In this document: positions 56,187 to 64,000 of the stretch, in pieces
Layout of the letters: the number at the start of each line of letters is the position of its first letter
Numbering within the stretch: the first letter of the stretch is position 1
Origin: an uncultured Flavobacteriaceae bacterium
Lineage (GTDB): Bacteria > Bacteroidota > Bacteroidia > Flavobacteriales > Flavobacteriaceae
Assembly: GCA_947501845.1 (NCBI GenBank)
Contig: CANMXP010000005.1
Coordinates: forward strand, 186,001-250,000
DNA length: 64,000 nt
Direction: 5' to 3'
The notes under the pieces: model-generated
What the model saw: only the letters and a program-made list of their open reading frames with translations
What the model was told of the DNA's origin: nothing
Databases searched by the model: none
Translations under genes and position numbers: made by a program

Positions 56187-56199
56187 AATATTTTATAAA

Positions 56200-57459
56200 A
56201 TGAAAAAACAGTTAGTCATAGCTTTAGCCCTTTCTGTAAGTGCATTTACTTTTGCACAAAAAAAAGAATTGAAGACGGCAGAAAAAGCTATAAAAGGAAC
56301 GAAGTATGAAGAGGCAAAAGCAGCTTTGAAACAAGCTGAAACATTAATGCCTAGTATGGATGGTAAAACTAAATCAAAGTTTCATTATCTAAGTGGAAAA
56401 GCTTTTTATGCTGGTGGTGAATGTTCGTTAGCTGAAGCAGATCTTGCTCTAGTTAATTTAAAGAAAGTTGAAATTGGTTATTCAGCAGAAGTTAATTTAT
56501 TAAAGCAAGAAATAGCAAATAGTTTGTTGTTAAAAGGAAATGCTGCTTACGAGAAAAAAGAGTATTCTGATGCTTCAGTATATTTTGAAAAATCTTACAG
56601 AGTTATAGAAAGAGATACTGTATTTCTTTACTATGCTGCTGCTACAGCGGTTAACGTACAAGAGTATGACAGAGCTTTAGGATTATATGAAGAACTTAAA
56701 AAATTAGGTTATACGGGTATTGCAAAGCAATATTTTGCTACTAATGTTGAAACGCAGAAAGAAGAATCGTTTAACAACAAAGAAATGCGTGATATTTCTA
56801 TTAAAGCTAAGACGCATATTAAGCCCGTTGAGCGTATGTCAGAATCAAAGAAGCCAGAGATTGTAAAAAATGTGGCTCTTATATATGTAAACAGAGGCGA
56901 TAATGAAAAAGCAATTGCCGCCATGAAAGAGGCAAGAGCAGAAAGTCCTAATGACGTTAATTTAATACTATCAGAAGCGAACGTTCATTATAAAATGGGG
57001 AATACAGAGGAGTTTAAAAACCTACTTCAAAAAGCGACGCAAATGGATCCAACTAACCCTGAATTACAATACAACTTAGGGGTAATAGCTGCGGAATCTG
57101 ATCAGGTTGAAGAAGCAAAAGGATATTATGAAAAAGCTATAGAACTAGATCCACAATATATAAATGCCTATATTAATTTAGCGGCTTTAGTTCTTAAAAA
57201 AGAAGAATCCATAATCGAAGAAATGAATGGTTTAGGGACATCTAGAGCTGATAACAAGCGTTATGATGAGTTAAGAGAAGAGCGTCAAAACCTTTATAGA
57301 AATGCGATACCTTATTTAACAAAAGCCATTGAGATTGATTCTAAGAGTCTTAGTGCAGCAAAAACATTGATGAATATTTATAGCATCCTTGGAGAAACCG
57401 ATAAGCATAAAAGTATGAAAGAAAAAGTTGCAGCTCTTGAAGCTGAAGGAGCCAACTAA
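56200..57459 (+). CDS. Secreted tetratricopeptide-repeat protein
   Basis: I use the ATG at 56200 (419 residues), which gives the signal peptide MKKQLVIALALSVSAFTFAQ; the same frame is open upstream only because it runs inside gyrA in another frame. The mature part carries about six TPR units (ALKQAETLMPSMDGKTKSKF, ASVYFEKSYRVIERDTVFLY, LYEELKKLGYTGIAKQYFAT, NPELQYNLGVIAAESDQVEE, AIELDPQYINAYINLAALVL). It is likely a periplasmic scaffold. It may be co-transcribed with gyrA, 13 bases upstream, though the functions are unrelated. A strong terminator follows. Confidence 0.85.
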   Translation: MKKQLVIALALSVSAFTFAQKKELKTAEKAIKGTKYEEAKAALKQAETLMPSMDGKTKSKFHYLSGKAFYAGGECSLAEADLALVNLKKVEIGYSAEVNLLKQEIANSLLLKGNAAYEKKEYSDASVYFEKSYRVIERDTVFLYYAAATAVNVQEYDRALGLYEELKKLGYTGIAKQYFATNVETQKEESFNNKEMRDISIKAKTHIKPVERMSESKKPEIVKNVALIYVNRGDNEKAIAAMKEARAESPNDVNLILSEANVHYKMGNTEEFKNLLQKATQMDPTNPELQYNLGVIAAESDQVEEAKGYYEKAIELDPQYINAYINLAALVLKKEESIIEEMNGLGTSRADNKRYDELREERQNLYRNAIPYLTKAIEIDSKSLSAAKTLMNIYSILGETDKHKSMKEKVAALEAEGAN

Positions 57460-57481
57460 TTTAGAAAATACTAAATGATCT

Positions 57482-57518
57482 AAAAAAGGAGCAAATTAAA
57501 TTTTGCTCCTTTTTTTAT
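57482..57518. terminator. Bidirectional terminator after the TPR gene
   Basis: AAAGGAGCAAA (57485-57495) pairs with TTTGCTCCTTT (57502-57512) with A- and T-runs. It serves the TPR gene and the convergent NlpC/P60 gene. Confidence 0.9.
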
Positions 57519-58267
57519 TAGATTACTTTTTTTATGACACGTAGCTTATGTGTGTGCATTTTTTTGTCAACATTATAAATGCCTGAATGGTCTAATCTAT
57601 CAATTCTAACCTTGCCATGAGCATGTATAATGTAATTGTCTTTCATAATGATGCCTACATGCGTTATAATGCCTTCATGGTTATCAAAGAAAGCTAAATC
57701 ACCTGGTTCACTTTCTTCAATAAAACTTAGAGCTTCTCCTTGAGTTGCTTGCTGTGATGCGTCACGTAATAGTTTATAGCCGTTTAATTTATAAACCATT
57801 TGAGTCAAGCCCGAACAATCTATACCAAAAGGTGTTTTTCCTCCCCAAAGATAAGGCGTGTTTAAGTATAAGAATGCTGTTTGAACAATGTTATTTTTGG
57901 CTTCTTTTCCAGCTATGCAGTTACCTTCATGTTTATGACCTAAGTAAGATAGCCCATTTAAAGTAGATCCCAGCAAAATAGGGTGTAGCTGGCTATTGTT
58001 ATCTTCAATAAATTCGACTAAATCTGCAGAGAGCTTAGGGGTTTCTTTATTTAAAGATTTATAAGTCTCTTCTGTAATTTCAAGATATTGTTTGTTGTCA
58101 ACCCAGCCCTCGTAAGAATCAAATGCTAAACGAATTTTACTCCAGTTTTTGCGTTGTTCCAAGATTTTAAAAACTTCACCATAGATAACCTGTGACACAA
58201 GTTCGCTAGTATCTGTAGGTTCGTTTCTAAGGGGAACAATGCTTAAATTACAAATTCCGTATTGCAT
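57518..58267 (-). CDS. NlpC/P60 (C40) cell-wall peptidase
   Basis: A 249-residue enzyme of the NlpC/P60 type, which cuts peptide stems of peptidoglycan. Residues about 5-65 and 90-115 look like SH3-like binding segments (YGICNLSIVPLRNEP, SKIRLAFDSYEGWVDNKQY). The catalytic domain has the nucleophile Cys151 (FGIDCSGLTQMVYK) and the His of ITHVGIIM (H203), with a third His in IIHAHG. No N-terminal signal peptide is seen, so export may use another route or the enzyme may be cytosolic, for example in recycling. It lies 9 bases after the thiolase gene on the same strand. Confidence 0.88.
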   Translation of the reverse strand: MQYGICNLSIVPLRNEPTDTSELVSQVIYGEVFKILEQRKNWSKIRLAFDSYEGWVDNKQYLEITEETYKSLNKETPKLSADLVEFIEDNNSQLHPILLGSTLNGLSYLGHKHEGNCIAGKEAKNNIVQTAFLYLNTPYLWGGKTPFGIDCSGLTQMVYKLNGYKLLRDASQQATQGEALSFIEESEPGDLAFFDNHEGIITHVGIIMKDNYIIHAHGKVRIDRLDHSGIYNVDKKMHTHKLRVIKKVI

Positions 58268-58276
58268 TAAATAAGC

Positions 58277-59455
58277 TTAATTACGTTCTATAACAATTGC
58301 AGAAGCGCCGCCGCCGCCGTTACAAATAGCTGCCGCTCCAATTTTAGCATTGTTTTGTTCTAAAACATTTAAAAGTGTGATTATAATTCTAACACCAGAG
58401 CAACCTAGCGGATGCCCTAATGATACGGCACCTCCATTTACGTTTACATTACTATCATTTAATCCAAGAATTTTCATATTAGCTAAGCCAACTACAGAGA
58501 AGGCTTCATTAAACTCGAAATATTCTACATCACTAATTTTTATTCCAGCTTTATTTATGGCTTTTGGCAAAGCCTTAGCTGGAGCAGTTGTAAACCATTC
58601 AGGTTCGTGCGCAGCATCAGCATAACTTTTTATAGTTGCCAAAGGAGTTAGCCCTAATGCATCAGCTTTTTCTTTGCTCATTAAAACCATAGCGCCTGCA
58701 CCATCATTTATGGTTGAGGCATTAGCGGCTGTTACGGTTCCGTCTTTAGTGAATGCAGCCCTTAAATGCGGAATTTTATCCATTTTCACATTGGTATACT
58801 CTTCATCTTTACTAACTACAATAGGTTCTCCCCGACGCTGAGGCACTTCAACAGGTACCACTTCATTGTCAAATTTCCCTGTATCCCAAGCGGTTGTAGA
58901 ACGCTCATAAGATTGTATTGCAAAAGCATCTTGTTCTTCTCTCGAAAACTTATATTCAGTAGCACAAGCATCAGCACAAACACCCATGGCATTTTGGTCA
59001 TAAGCATCTACCAAGCCATCTTTTTGCATCCCATCAATTAATGAAGCAGGCCCAAATTTGTTGCCAGTACGAGCGTGTAAGTAATGCGGGATTAAACTCA
59101 TATTTTCCATCCCTCCAGCAACTACAATCTCGGCATCACCAAGCGTTATAGCTTGAGCAGCTTGCATAACCGCTTTCATTCCAGATGCACACACTTTGTT
59201 TATAGTCGTACACGGAACTGTATTTGAAATACCAGCATAAATAGCAGCTTGTCTTGCAGGGGCTTGACCCGTTCCTGCCTGAACCACATTGCCCATTAAC
59301 ACTTCTTCTACTAATTCTGGGCTTAAATTTATTTTATTTAAAGCTCCTTTTATAGCAATAGCTCCAAGTTTAGGAGCAGGAATTGTGGATAAAGCGCCTA
59401 AAAAACTACCTATTGGAGTTCTTGCAGCCGATACAATTACTACTTCTTTATTCAT
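58277..59455 (-). CDS. Thiolase (acetyl-CoA C-acyltransferase type)
   Basis: A 392-residue thiolase that joins or splits acyl-CoA and acetyl-CoA. All active-site residues are visible: the nucleophile Cys89 in INKVCASGMKAV, the His in GHPLGCSG and the second Cys in CNGGGGASA. NEAFSVVGLANMKILGL carries the NEAF motif. It is followed 9 bases later by the NlpC/P60 gene, probably in one transcript. Whether it works in fatty-acid oxidation or in acetoacetyl-CoA synthesis cannot be told here. Confidence 0.93.
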   Translation of the reverse strand: MNKEVVIVSAARTPIGSFLGALSTIPAPKLGAIAIKGALNKINLSPELVEEVLMGNVVQAGTGQAPARQAAIYAGISNTVPCTTINKVCASGMKAVMQAAQAITLGDAEIVVAGGMENMSLIPHYLHARTGNKFGPASLIDGMQKDGLVDAYDQNAMGVCADACATEYKFSREEQDAFAIQSYERSTTAWDTGKFDNEVVPVEVPQRRGEPIVVSKDEEYTNVKMDKIPHLRAAFTKDGTVTAANASTINDGAGAMVLMSKEKADALGLTPLATIKSYADAAHEPEWFTTAPAKALPKAINKAGIKISDVEYFEFNEAFSVVGLANMKILGLNDSNVNVNGGAVSLGHPLGCSGVRIIITLLNVLEQNNAKIGAAAICNGGGGASAIVIERN

Positions 59456-59555
59456 TAATTTGATGCTTTAGTTTATACTTGCGAAAATAACAATTTTTTA
59501 GTAGAAATATGAATGATTCATTTATTATAAAAATGGTGAAAGCTTATAATTTTAT

Positions 59556-59563
59556 TACATTTG
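59556..59563 (+). promoter_or_regulatory. Candidate -7 element of the PgpH-like gene
   Basis: TACATTTG fits TAnnTTTG 19 bases before the start codon at 59582. No TTG is seen at the usual -33 spacing. Confidence 0.45.
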
Positions 59564-59581
59564 AAACCATTACACTTTTGA

Positions 59582-61630
59582 ATGAAAGATTTTATAAATA
59601 AATTATATAAAAATCACTCCCTAATTTACAAGGGGCTGTTATTTATCTCGACCACTTTTTTTATTGTGTATTTATTTCCTAAAGGAGGGAAGTTTAAATA
59701 TAATTTTGAAAATGAAAAACCTTGGCAATCGGAAAATCTATATGCGCCTTTTGACTTTGCTATAAAAAAGACCGATACTGAGATTGCTTCCGAAAAGGAT
59801 GCTTTAACTAAGAATTCAACACTGTATTTTAAGCTAGATAATACCATAGAGGCTAAAGTAAAATCTTCATATAAAAACCAGTTTAAGAGTGTATTTCCAG
59901 ATTCTATTTCTAGAATTTTATCCAATAAGCTTTACAAAACGGGAGAAGAAATTATTGCTAGGCTGTATTTATTTGGGGTTTTAGGTGAGGACTATAATTT
60001 TTCAAATGATAAAGCTATAGTCGTACTTGATGGAAGGGTTGAAAAACAAAAAGGATCTTTTTCCAATTTAATAAGACAAGATGCTGTTTCAAAAGTCATT
60101 GATAATGCTTTGAGTAAACGAGAATTGAGACATTATAAAACAGATTTCACATCTTTATTTTTTGATTTAATTGAACCTAATCTAACGTTCAATAAGTCGT
60201 TTACAGATAAAGTTTTACAAGAAGAAATTAGTAAGATAGCCTATACCAGAGGGAGTATTGCTAAAGAGACCTTAATTGTTTCTAAAGGGGAAGTTGTTGA
60301 AGGAGATAAATATCAGATTTTAAAGTCATTACAATCTGAATATGAATCTCAAGTTTGGAGTAAATCTAGTTATATATGGGTGTTGTTTGCCTATACACTA
60401 CTGGTAGCATTGGCTTTATTGATGTTGCTTTTATTCTTGCAAAAATATAGAATGCGTGTATTTGAAAATAATACTAAAGTCACTTTTATTTTCTTTAATA
60501 TTTCTTTATTGATATTTATTACAACGATGGTTGTAAATTATAACTCGAAGTATATTTATATTGTTCCAATTTGCATTTTGCCTCTAATTTTTAAAGCATT
60601 TTTTGATGCTAGACTAGGATTGTTTGCACATGTGCTTACTGTGTTGTTAATAGGCTTTATAGTGCCTAATAGTTATGAGTATATGTTTCTTCAAATTATA
60701 GCAGGAATCGTAACTATATTAACTGTTTCAGAATTATATAAAAGAGCTAATTTGTTTATTTCGGTAGGACAAATTACCCTTATTTATATTATAGCCTATT
60801 TCGCATTTATTGTCATTCATGAAGGAAGTGTGAAGACCATTAAGTGGGAAACATTTATATGGTTTATTTTGAGTGGATTGGCTACGCTGTTCGTACAGCC
60901 TTTGATATATATTTATGAGAAACTTTTTGGTTTGGTATCAGATGTATCACTTTTAGAGCTGTCTGATACTAATTCAAAATTGCTTAAAGAATTATCAGAC
61001 AAAGCACCTGGAACATTTCACCATTCTTTAAATGTTGCCAATTTAGCCGAAGCTTCAGCCAATGAAATAGGGGCTAATGCCATGTTGGTAAGAGTAGGGG
61101 CATTATATCATGATATTGGTAAAATGAAAAACCCAACGTATTTCACCGAAAATCAGTCAACAGGAATTAACCCGCATGATGAATTATCATCCAAAGAGAG
61201 TGCTCGAATCATCATAGATCATGTTATAAATGGTATAGAGATAGCTAGAAAAAACAATTTACCAGATAGGGTTATCGATTTTATACGTACGCATCATGGT
61301 ACCAGTATCGTTTATTATTTTTACATGCAAGAAAAGAAAGATTTTGAAGAAGTTGATAAATTAGATTTTAGTTATCCTGGACCCAAACCATTTAGTAAGG
61401 AAACAGCCATATTGATGATGTGTGATAGTATAGAAGCTGCTTCAAAAAGTTTAAAGGAACCTACATCGACAAAGATTGATACTTTTGTTGAAAATATAAT
61501 AAATAAGCAAATTGAAGATGGCCAATTTTTGAATGCAAATATTACATTTAAAGAGATTGAGTCTATAAAAAAGGTGTTAAAGCACAAGCTTGCAAATATT
61601 TATCATTTACGTATAGAATACCCAGAATAA
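59582..61630 (+). CDS. 7TM-HD phosphodiesterase, PgpH-like (c-di-AMP)
   Basis: A 682-residue membrane protein. The first helix is at about 15-33, followed by a large extracytoplasmic part (about 34-260, the 7TMR-HDED-like segment) and six helices (about 265-440). The cytosolic HD domain starts near 470 and has LLKELSDKAPGTFHHSLNVA, the HD pair in GALYHDIGKMKNP (about 510) and IRTHHGTSIVYYFY. This layout is that of PgpH-type c-di-AMP phosphodiesterases, so hydrolysis of c-di-AMP is likely, by family. Its gene is the last before the tRNA pair. Confidence 0.9.
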   Translation: MKDFINKLYKNHSLIYKGLLFISTTFFIVYLFPKGGKFKYNFENEKPWQSENLYAPFDFAIKKTDTEIASEKDALTKNSTLYFKLDNTIEAKVKSSYKNQFKSVFPDSISRILSNKLYKTGEEIIARLYLFGVLGEDYNFSNDKAIVVLDGRVEKQKGSFSNLIRQDAVSKVIDNALSKRELRHYKTDFTSLFFDLIEPNLTFNKSFTDKVLQEEISKIAYTRGSIAKETLIVSKGEVVEGDKYQILKSLQSEYESQVWSKSSYIWVLFAYTLLVALALLMLLLFLQKYRMRVFENNTKVTFIFFNISLLIFITTMVVNYNSKYIYIVPICILPLIFKAFFDARLGLFAHVLTVLLIGFIVPNSYEYMFLQIIAGIVTILTVSELYKRANLFISVGQITLIYIIAYFAFIVIHEGSVKTIKWETFIWFILSGLATLFVQPLIYIYEKLFGLVSDVSLLELSDTNSKLLKELSDKAPGTFHHSLNVANLAEASANEIGANAMLVRVGALYHDIGKMKNPTYFTENQSTGINPHDELSSKESARIIIDHVINGIEIARKNNLPDRVIDFIRTHHGTSIVYYFYMQEKKDFEEVDKLDFSYPGPKPFSKETAILMMCDSIEAASKSLKEPTSTKIDTFVENIINKQIEDGQFLNANITFKEIESIKKVLKHKLANIYHLRIEYPE

Positions 61631-61725
61631 AAATTATAAAAAAGTCAATAAAATAGTTGCGTTATATCTAAGTATCTAGTACATTTGCCACCGCAATTTT
61701 ATTGCAAAGTTCTTATTAAAAATTA

Positions 61726-61809
61726 GGAGAGGTGCCAGAGTGGTAATGGAGCAGATTGCTAATCTGTCAACGCGTAAGTGTTGCCCGGGTTCGAATCCCG
61801 GTCTCTCCG
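61726..61809 (+). tRNA. tRNA-Ser (GCU)
   Basis: Acceptor GGAGAGG pairs with TCTCTCC (61802-61808). The anticodon loop TTGCTAA gives GCT, for AGC/AGU serine codons. A long variable arm (CAAC...GTTG) is present, as expected for Ser. The T-loop TTCGAAT is normal. CCA is not encoded. Confidence 0.95.
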
Positions 61810-61828
61810 CATTTTAAGATAACCAATT

Positions 61829-61903
61829 CGGGGTGTAGCGTAGCCCGGTTATCGCGCCGCGTTTGGGACGCGGAGGTCGCAGGTTCGAATCCTGCCACCC
61901 CGA
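61829..61903 (+). tRNA. tRNA-Pro (UGG)
   Basis: Acceptor CGGGGTG pairs with CACCCCG (61896-61902). The anticodon stem CGCGT/ACGCG holds loop TTTGGGA, giving TGG for proline. The T-loop TTCGAAT is normal. CCA is not encoded. An integrase gene starts 229 bases downstream in the same direction. Confidence 0.95.
61882..61903 (+). other. Candidate island attachment site (3' end of tRNA-Pro)
   Basis: Tyrosine integrases of this kind often recombine at the T-arm and acceptor 3' end of a tRNA gene. The segment from GGTTCGAATCC to the discriminator base is the natural left att site for the island that begins with the integrase. The right copy would lie outside the window, so this is an inference. Confidence 0.45.
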
Positions 61904-61926
61904 CGAACCTAGAAATAGGTAAAATC

Positions 61927-61964
61927 AAAACACTGTTAATTGTATGATTATCAGTGTTTTTTGT
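61927..61964 (+). terminator. Terminator after the tRNA pair
   Basis: AAAACACTG (61927-61935) pairs with CAGTGTTTT (61952-61960), extended by further bases with one mismatch, then a T-rich tail. Confidence 0.8.
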
Positions 61965-62005
61965 TTTTATGCATTTTATTTGATATCAAATAGAAGCATT
62001 TAAAC

Positions 62006-62052
62006 TCACTAAAAAGGTGTACAATTAGGTGTGCAATACTTCACTGAAAAAG
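62006..62052 (+). repeat. Nested direct repeats upstream of the integrase gene
   Basis: GGTGTACAATTA (62016-62027) is followed at once by GGTGTGCAATAC (62028-62039), and TCACTAAAAAG (62006-62016) recurs as TCACTGAAAAAG (62041-62052). A 12-bp palindrome, TTTGATATCAAA, lies at 61979-61990. These could be arm-type integrase or excisionase sites. Confidence 0.6.
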
Positions 62053-62131
62053 CACTAACTTTAAGAAGCTTTTAGGACATGATTTGACTTTCGTCTTTAC
62101 AGATTAATGTTTAACAAAAAGTCAATTTACC

Positions 62132-63385
62132 ATGAAAACAAAAAGCACTTTCGCAGTGATTTTCTATACCAGAAAATCAAGGAGCAAGACCAATCAACTT
62201 TCCATCTATGTTAGAACCACTGTAAACAGGAAACGCTCTGAGATAAGCCTAAAGCGGAATATTTTCCAAAAGGAGTGGGACAGCACTAAAAACAGGGGCA
62301 AGGGTAACTCAGAGAGAATAAGGGTTCTAAACGCCTATCTAGATCAAGCATACAATAAGCTATTAGAATGTCATAAAGAACTTATAGGGGAGGGCAAAAT
62401 AGTAACCGCCAATGCCATTAAGAATAGATATTTAGGGGAAGATGATAACAGCAAGACCCTAAAAGACTTAATAGCGTATCACAATGAAAATATGGTTCAT
62501 GTTCTAAAGGCTGGAACTATGAAAAACTATTACACTACAGAGCGTTACCTGAACAAGTTCTTGCAAAATAAAAACAAGATAGATGACATCTATCTAAAAC
62601 AATTAAACTTTAGGTTTATCACAGAATTTGAGCACTACCTGAGAATTTATAAAAACAAGAAGAAACAACCCATGTTATCTAATAACGGTGTGATGAAACA
62701 TTTAGAGCGTTTCAAGAAAATGGTTAACCTAGCTGCAAAGCTGGAATGGATATCAAAAAATCCATTTGACCAATTTCAATTAAAATTTGAAAAGTTTGAT
62801 AGACAATATCTGACAGAAAGGGAACTCAGTATAATAGAAAACACACAATACAAAAATGACCGACTGGAAAAGGTAAAGGATTGTTTTGTATTCTCATGTT
62901 ATACAGGGTTATCCTATGTAGATCTAAAAGAACTAACAATAGACCAAATTACAAGAGGCATTGACAATAACCATTGGATATATACCAAAAGGGAGAAGAC
63001 CAATGAAAAGGTAAAAGTGCCATTATTGCCAAAAGCATTAGAGATTATCAAAAAATACAAACAACATCAAAACCAAACATGCTCAAAAGCGGTTTTACCA
63101 ATAAACTCAAACCAGAAAACAAACAAATATCTAAAAGAGATAGCCAAAAGTTGTGGCATACATAAGAACATCACGTTCCATGTCGCCAGACATACCTTTG
63201 CAACCACGGTGATGCTATCCAATGGCGTACCCATAGAAACAGTGTCAAAACTATTGGGGCACACTAAGCTCTCAACAACACAAATATATGCAAGAGTCAT
63301 AGAGTCTAAAATAAGCGAGGACATTCAAAGTTTGCTCAAGCGAATGGAAACAAAAAAAGAGGAACAATTATTGACCGCAAAATAG
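62132..63385 (+). CDS. Tyrosine integrase (CTnDOT/IntDOT-like) of a tRNA-Pro island
   Basis: A 417-residue integrase with an N-terminal arm-binding domain (about 1-90, FYTRKSRSKTNQLSIYVRTT), a SAM-like core-binding domain (about 105-215) and a catalytic domain. The catalytic residues are H350 and R353 (HVARHTFATT), H377 (LLGHTKLSTTQIYARV) and the nucleophile Tyr386. Where the first Arg is normally found (GLR), there is Ser261 in TGLSYVDLKEL, the same change known for IntDOT of the Bacteroides element CTnDOT. It starts 229 bases after tRNA-Pro, as expected for an island integrase. Confidence 0.92.
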   Translation: MKTKSTFAVIFYTRKSRSKTNQLSIYVRTTVNRKRSEISLKRNIFQKEWDSTKNRGKGNSERIRVLNAYLDQAYNKLLECHKELIGEGKIVTANAIKNRYLGEDDNSKTLKDLIAYHNENMVHVLKAGTMKNYYTTERYLNKFLQNKNKIDDIYLKQLNFRFITEFEHYLRIYKNKKKQPMLSNNGVMKHLERFKKMVNLAAKLEWISKNPFDQFQLKFEKFDRQYLTERELSIIENTQYKNDRLEKVKDCFVFSCYTGLSYVDLKELTIDQITRGIDNNHWIYTKREKTNEKVKVPLLPKALEIIKKYKQHQNQTCSKAVLPINSNQKTNKYLKEIAKSCGIHKNITFHVARHTFATTVMLSNGVPIETVSKLLGHTKLSTTQIYARVIESKISEDIQSLLKRMETKKEEQLLTAK

Positions 63386-63391
63386 CATCCG

Positions 63392-63484
63392 TTTTTAAAG
63401 TATCGGATTTAGGGGCTGGATATATAAAAACGTTTTTCAAATAAATCCTAAATATCGGGTAAGGAGAATCCGATACTTTAAAAA
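63392..63484. repeat. 18-bp perfect inverted repeat after the integrase gene
   Basis: TTTTTAAAGTATCGGATT (63392-63409) is repeated inverted at 63467-63484, with 57 bases between. The spacer holds the palindrome AAAAACGTTTTT (63426-63437) and a shorter inner pair, ATTTAGG/CCTAAAT. It lies between the integrase stop and the mobilization-gene stop. It may be a bidirectional terminator, an att-related element or part of oriT. Confidence 0.85.
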
Positions 63485-63521
63485 TGAAACAAACTCGCCT
63501 AAAAGCGAGTGCGTTAGAAAA

Positions 63522-64000
63522 TTATATAAGACTTGTTTTCAACTGTTCAATTTCTTCTTCTGACATATCTAATTTATGATAGCTTTTACTGAAAGTGCTT
63601 TTAACATAAGATAACTTATTTAAGAGATGGCTAAATTCATTTTTTATATTAGTAAGTTCCCTTTTTGTTTTATCTAATTCGTCAGTGTAGAAGTCCAACA
63701 ATTTTTCATCTTCTGTTTTAGAAGCTTGAATTTCTTCCCATTTCTTTTCAACAAATTCAGGTTCTTCCTCTTCAATATTTTCAAATAGAGATTCTAGTTT
63801 TTCGCGTGTAGGTATTAATTGTGTTTTTTCAATATCCCTTAAAATACTCGTAAGAGCGTTTAATCTTTTATTTATAGAGCTAGTGAAAGATAAAACAGAA
63901 TGATTTATAGTATCATAAGGAGAAAGTCCGGTATCCTCAAAAAAGGTAATCATATAATCTAAAGTTTCGGAGTAGCTAGGACTGGTCTTTTTAGAATATG
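63522..64000 (-). CDS. BfmA/BtgA-like mobilization protein, partial
   Basis: The frame is open to the right edge beyond the Met at 63953, so this is the C-terminal part (about 159 codons) of a longer protein. I recall the pattern SYSETLDYMITFFEDTGLSP, then KRLNALTSILRDIEKTQLIP and the acidic coiled tail (EEEPEFVEKKWEEI), as typical of BfmA/BtgA mobilization proteins, DNA-binding accessory proteins that help a relaxase act at oriT of Bacteroidota mobilizable elements. Its place beside an integrase supports this. Without a search I keep this as likely, not certain. Confidence 0.6.
   Translation of the reverse strand, partial: YSKKTSPSYSETLDYMITFFEDTGLSPYDTINHSVLSFTSSINKRLNALTSILRDIEKTQLIPTREKLESLFENIEEEEPEFVEKKWEEIQASKTEDEKLLDFYTDELDKTKRELTNIKNEFSHLLNKLSYVKSTFSKSYHKLDMSEEEIEQLKTSLI

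Noticed and set aside
56107-56199. 31-residue N-terminal extension of the TPR protein
   Set aside because: It lies within the gyrA coding end in another frame; the ATG at 56200 gives a clean signal peptide.
61756-61947. A 63-codon frame across the tRNA pair
   Set aside because: It runs through two complete tRNA genes; coding is accidental.

Overview
The window is AT-rich chromosomal DNA from a member of the Bacteroidota, almost certainly family Flavobacteriaceae. Supporting signs are a type IX secretion (T9SS) type A C-terminal sorting domain, a TonB-dependent receptor with a carboxypeptidase-regulatory-like N-terminus, promoter sites of the Bacteroidota form TTG-N19/20-TAnnTTTG, the neighbour set RlmD/DUF6452/DUF6048, a 6S-like RNA between zapA and rny, tRNAs without encoded CCA, and an IntDOT-like integrase followed by a BtgA-like mobilization gene. 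Most of the window is an ordinary core genome. The two ends and one intergenic array are the accessory parts.

Layout: 1-424 is the 3' end of an rRNA methyltransferase gene. 425-1093 is non-coding and rich in inverted repeats. 1094-10964 (minus strand) is a three-gene RHS/YD-repeat locus: a secreted RHS-like protein, a 1942-residue RHS protein with seven tandem 80-residue modules and an unrecognised C-terminal domain, and a small membrane-anchored protein placed where an immunity gene would be. 11-17 kb holds an AraC/GyrI-like regulator, a ThuA-like lipoprotein, DUF6048, DUF6452, rlmD and an ECF sigma factor. 18-24 kb holds rocD, a tight operon of four small Cys-containing membrane proteins (CD225, two DUF2752, CCC-motif), a T9SS cargo protein, an Smr protein and a thrombospondin-type-3 lipoprotein. 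24-33 kb holds a cysteine desulfurase, a TonB receptor behind an M23 peptidase, a zapA operon, the 6S-like RNA, rny and xerD. 33-44 kb holds small outer-membrane barrels, aroQ, lpd, an NDH-2-like dehydrogenase, a tandem intergenic repeat array, a DinB-like protein, a lipoprotein MsrB, an M48 lipoprotein, a UMF1-type transporter and an astacin protease. 44-48 kb is an ECF sigma / anti-sigma / two beta-solenoid-like proteins operon. 48-61.6 kb holds metE with a divergent Lrp regulator, clpC, gyrA, a TPR protein, an NlpC/P60 hydrolase, a thiolase and a PgpH-like HD phosphodiesterase.

From 61.7 kb two tRNA genes (Ser-GCU, Pro-UGG) are followed directly by a tyrosine integrase, an 18-bp inverted repeat and a partial BtgA-like mobilization gene. 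This is best read as the left edge of a mobilizable island inserted at the 3' end of tRNA-Pro; the other end lies outside the window.

For novelty the best candidates are the RHS locus with its unknown C-terminal domain and putative immunity partner, the tRNA-Pro island edge, the roughly 131-142 bp intergenic tandem repeat with a second copy 6.6 kb away, the hairpin touching the start codon of the UMF1 transporter, and the AraC-GyrI-DUF fusion. All family assignments come from reading motifs by eye; no database search was run.
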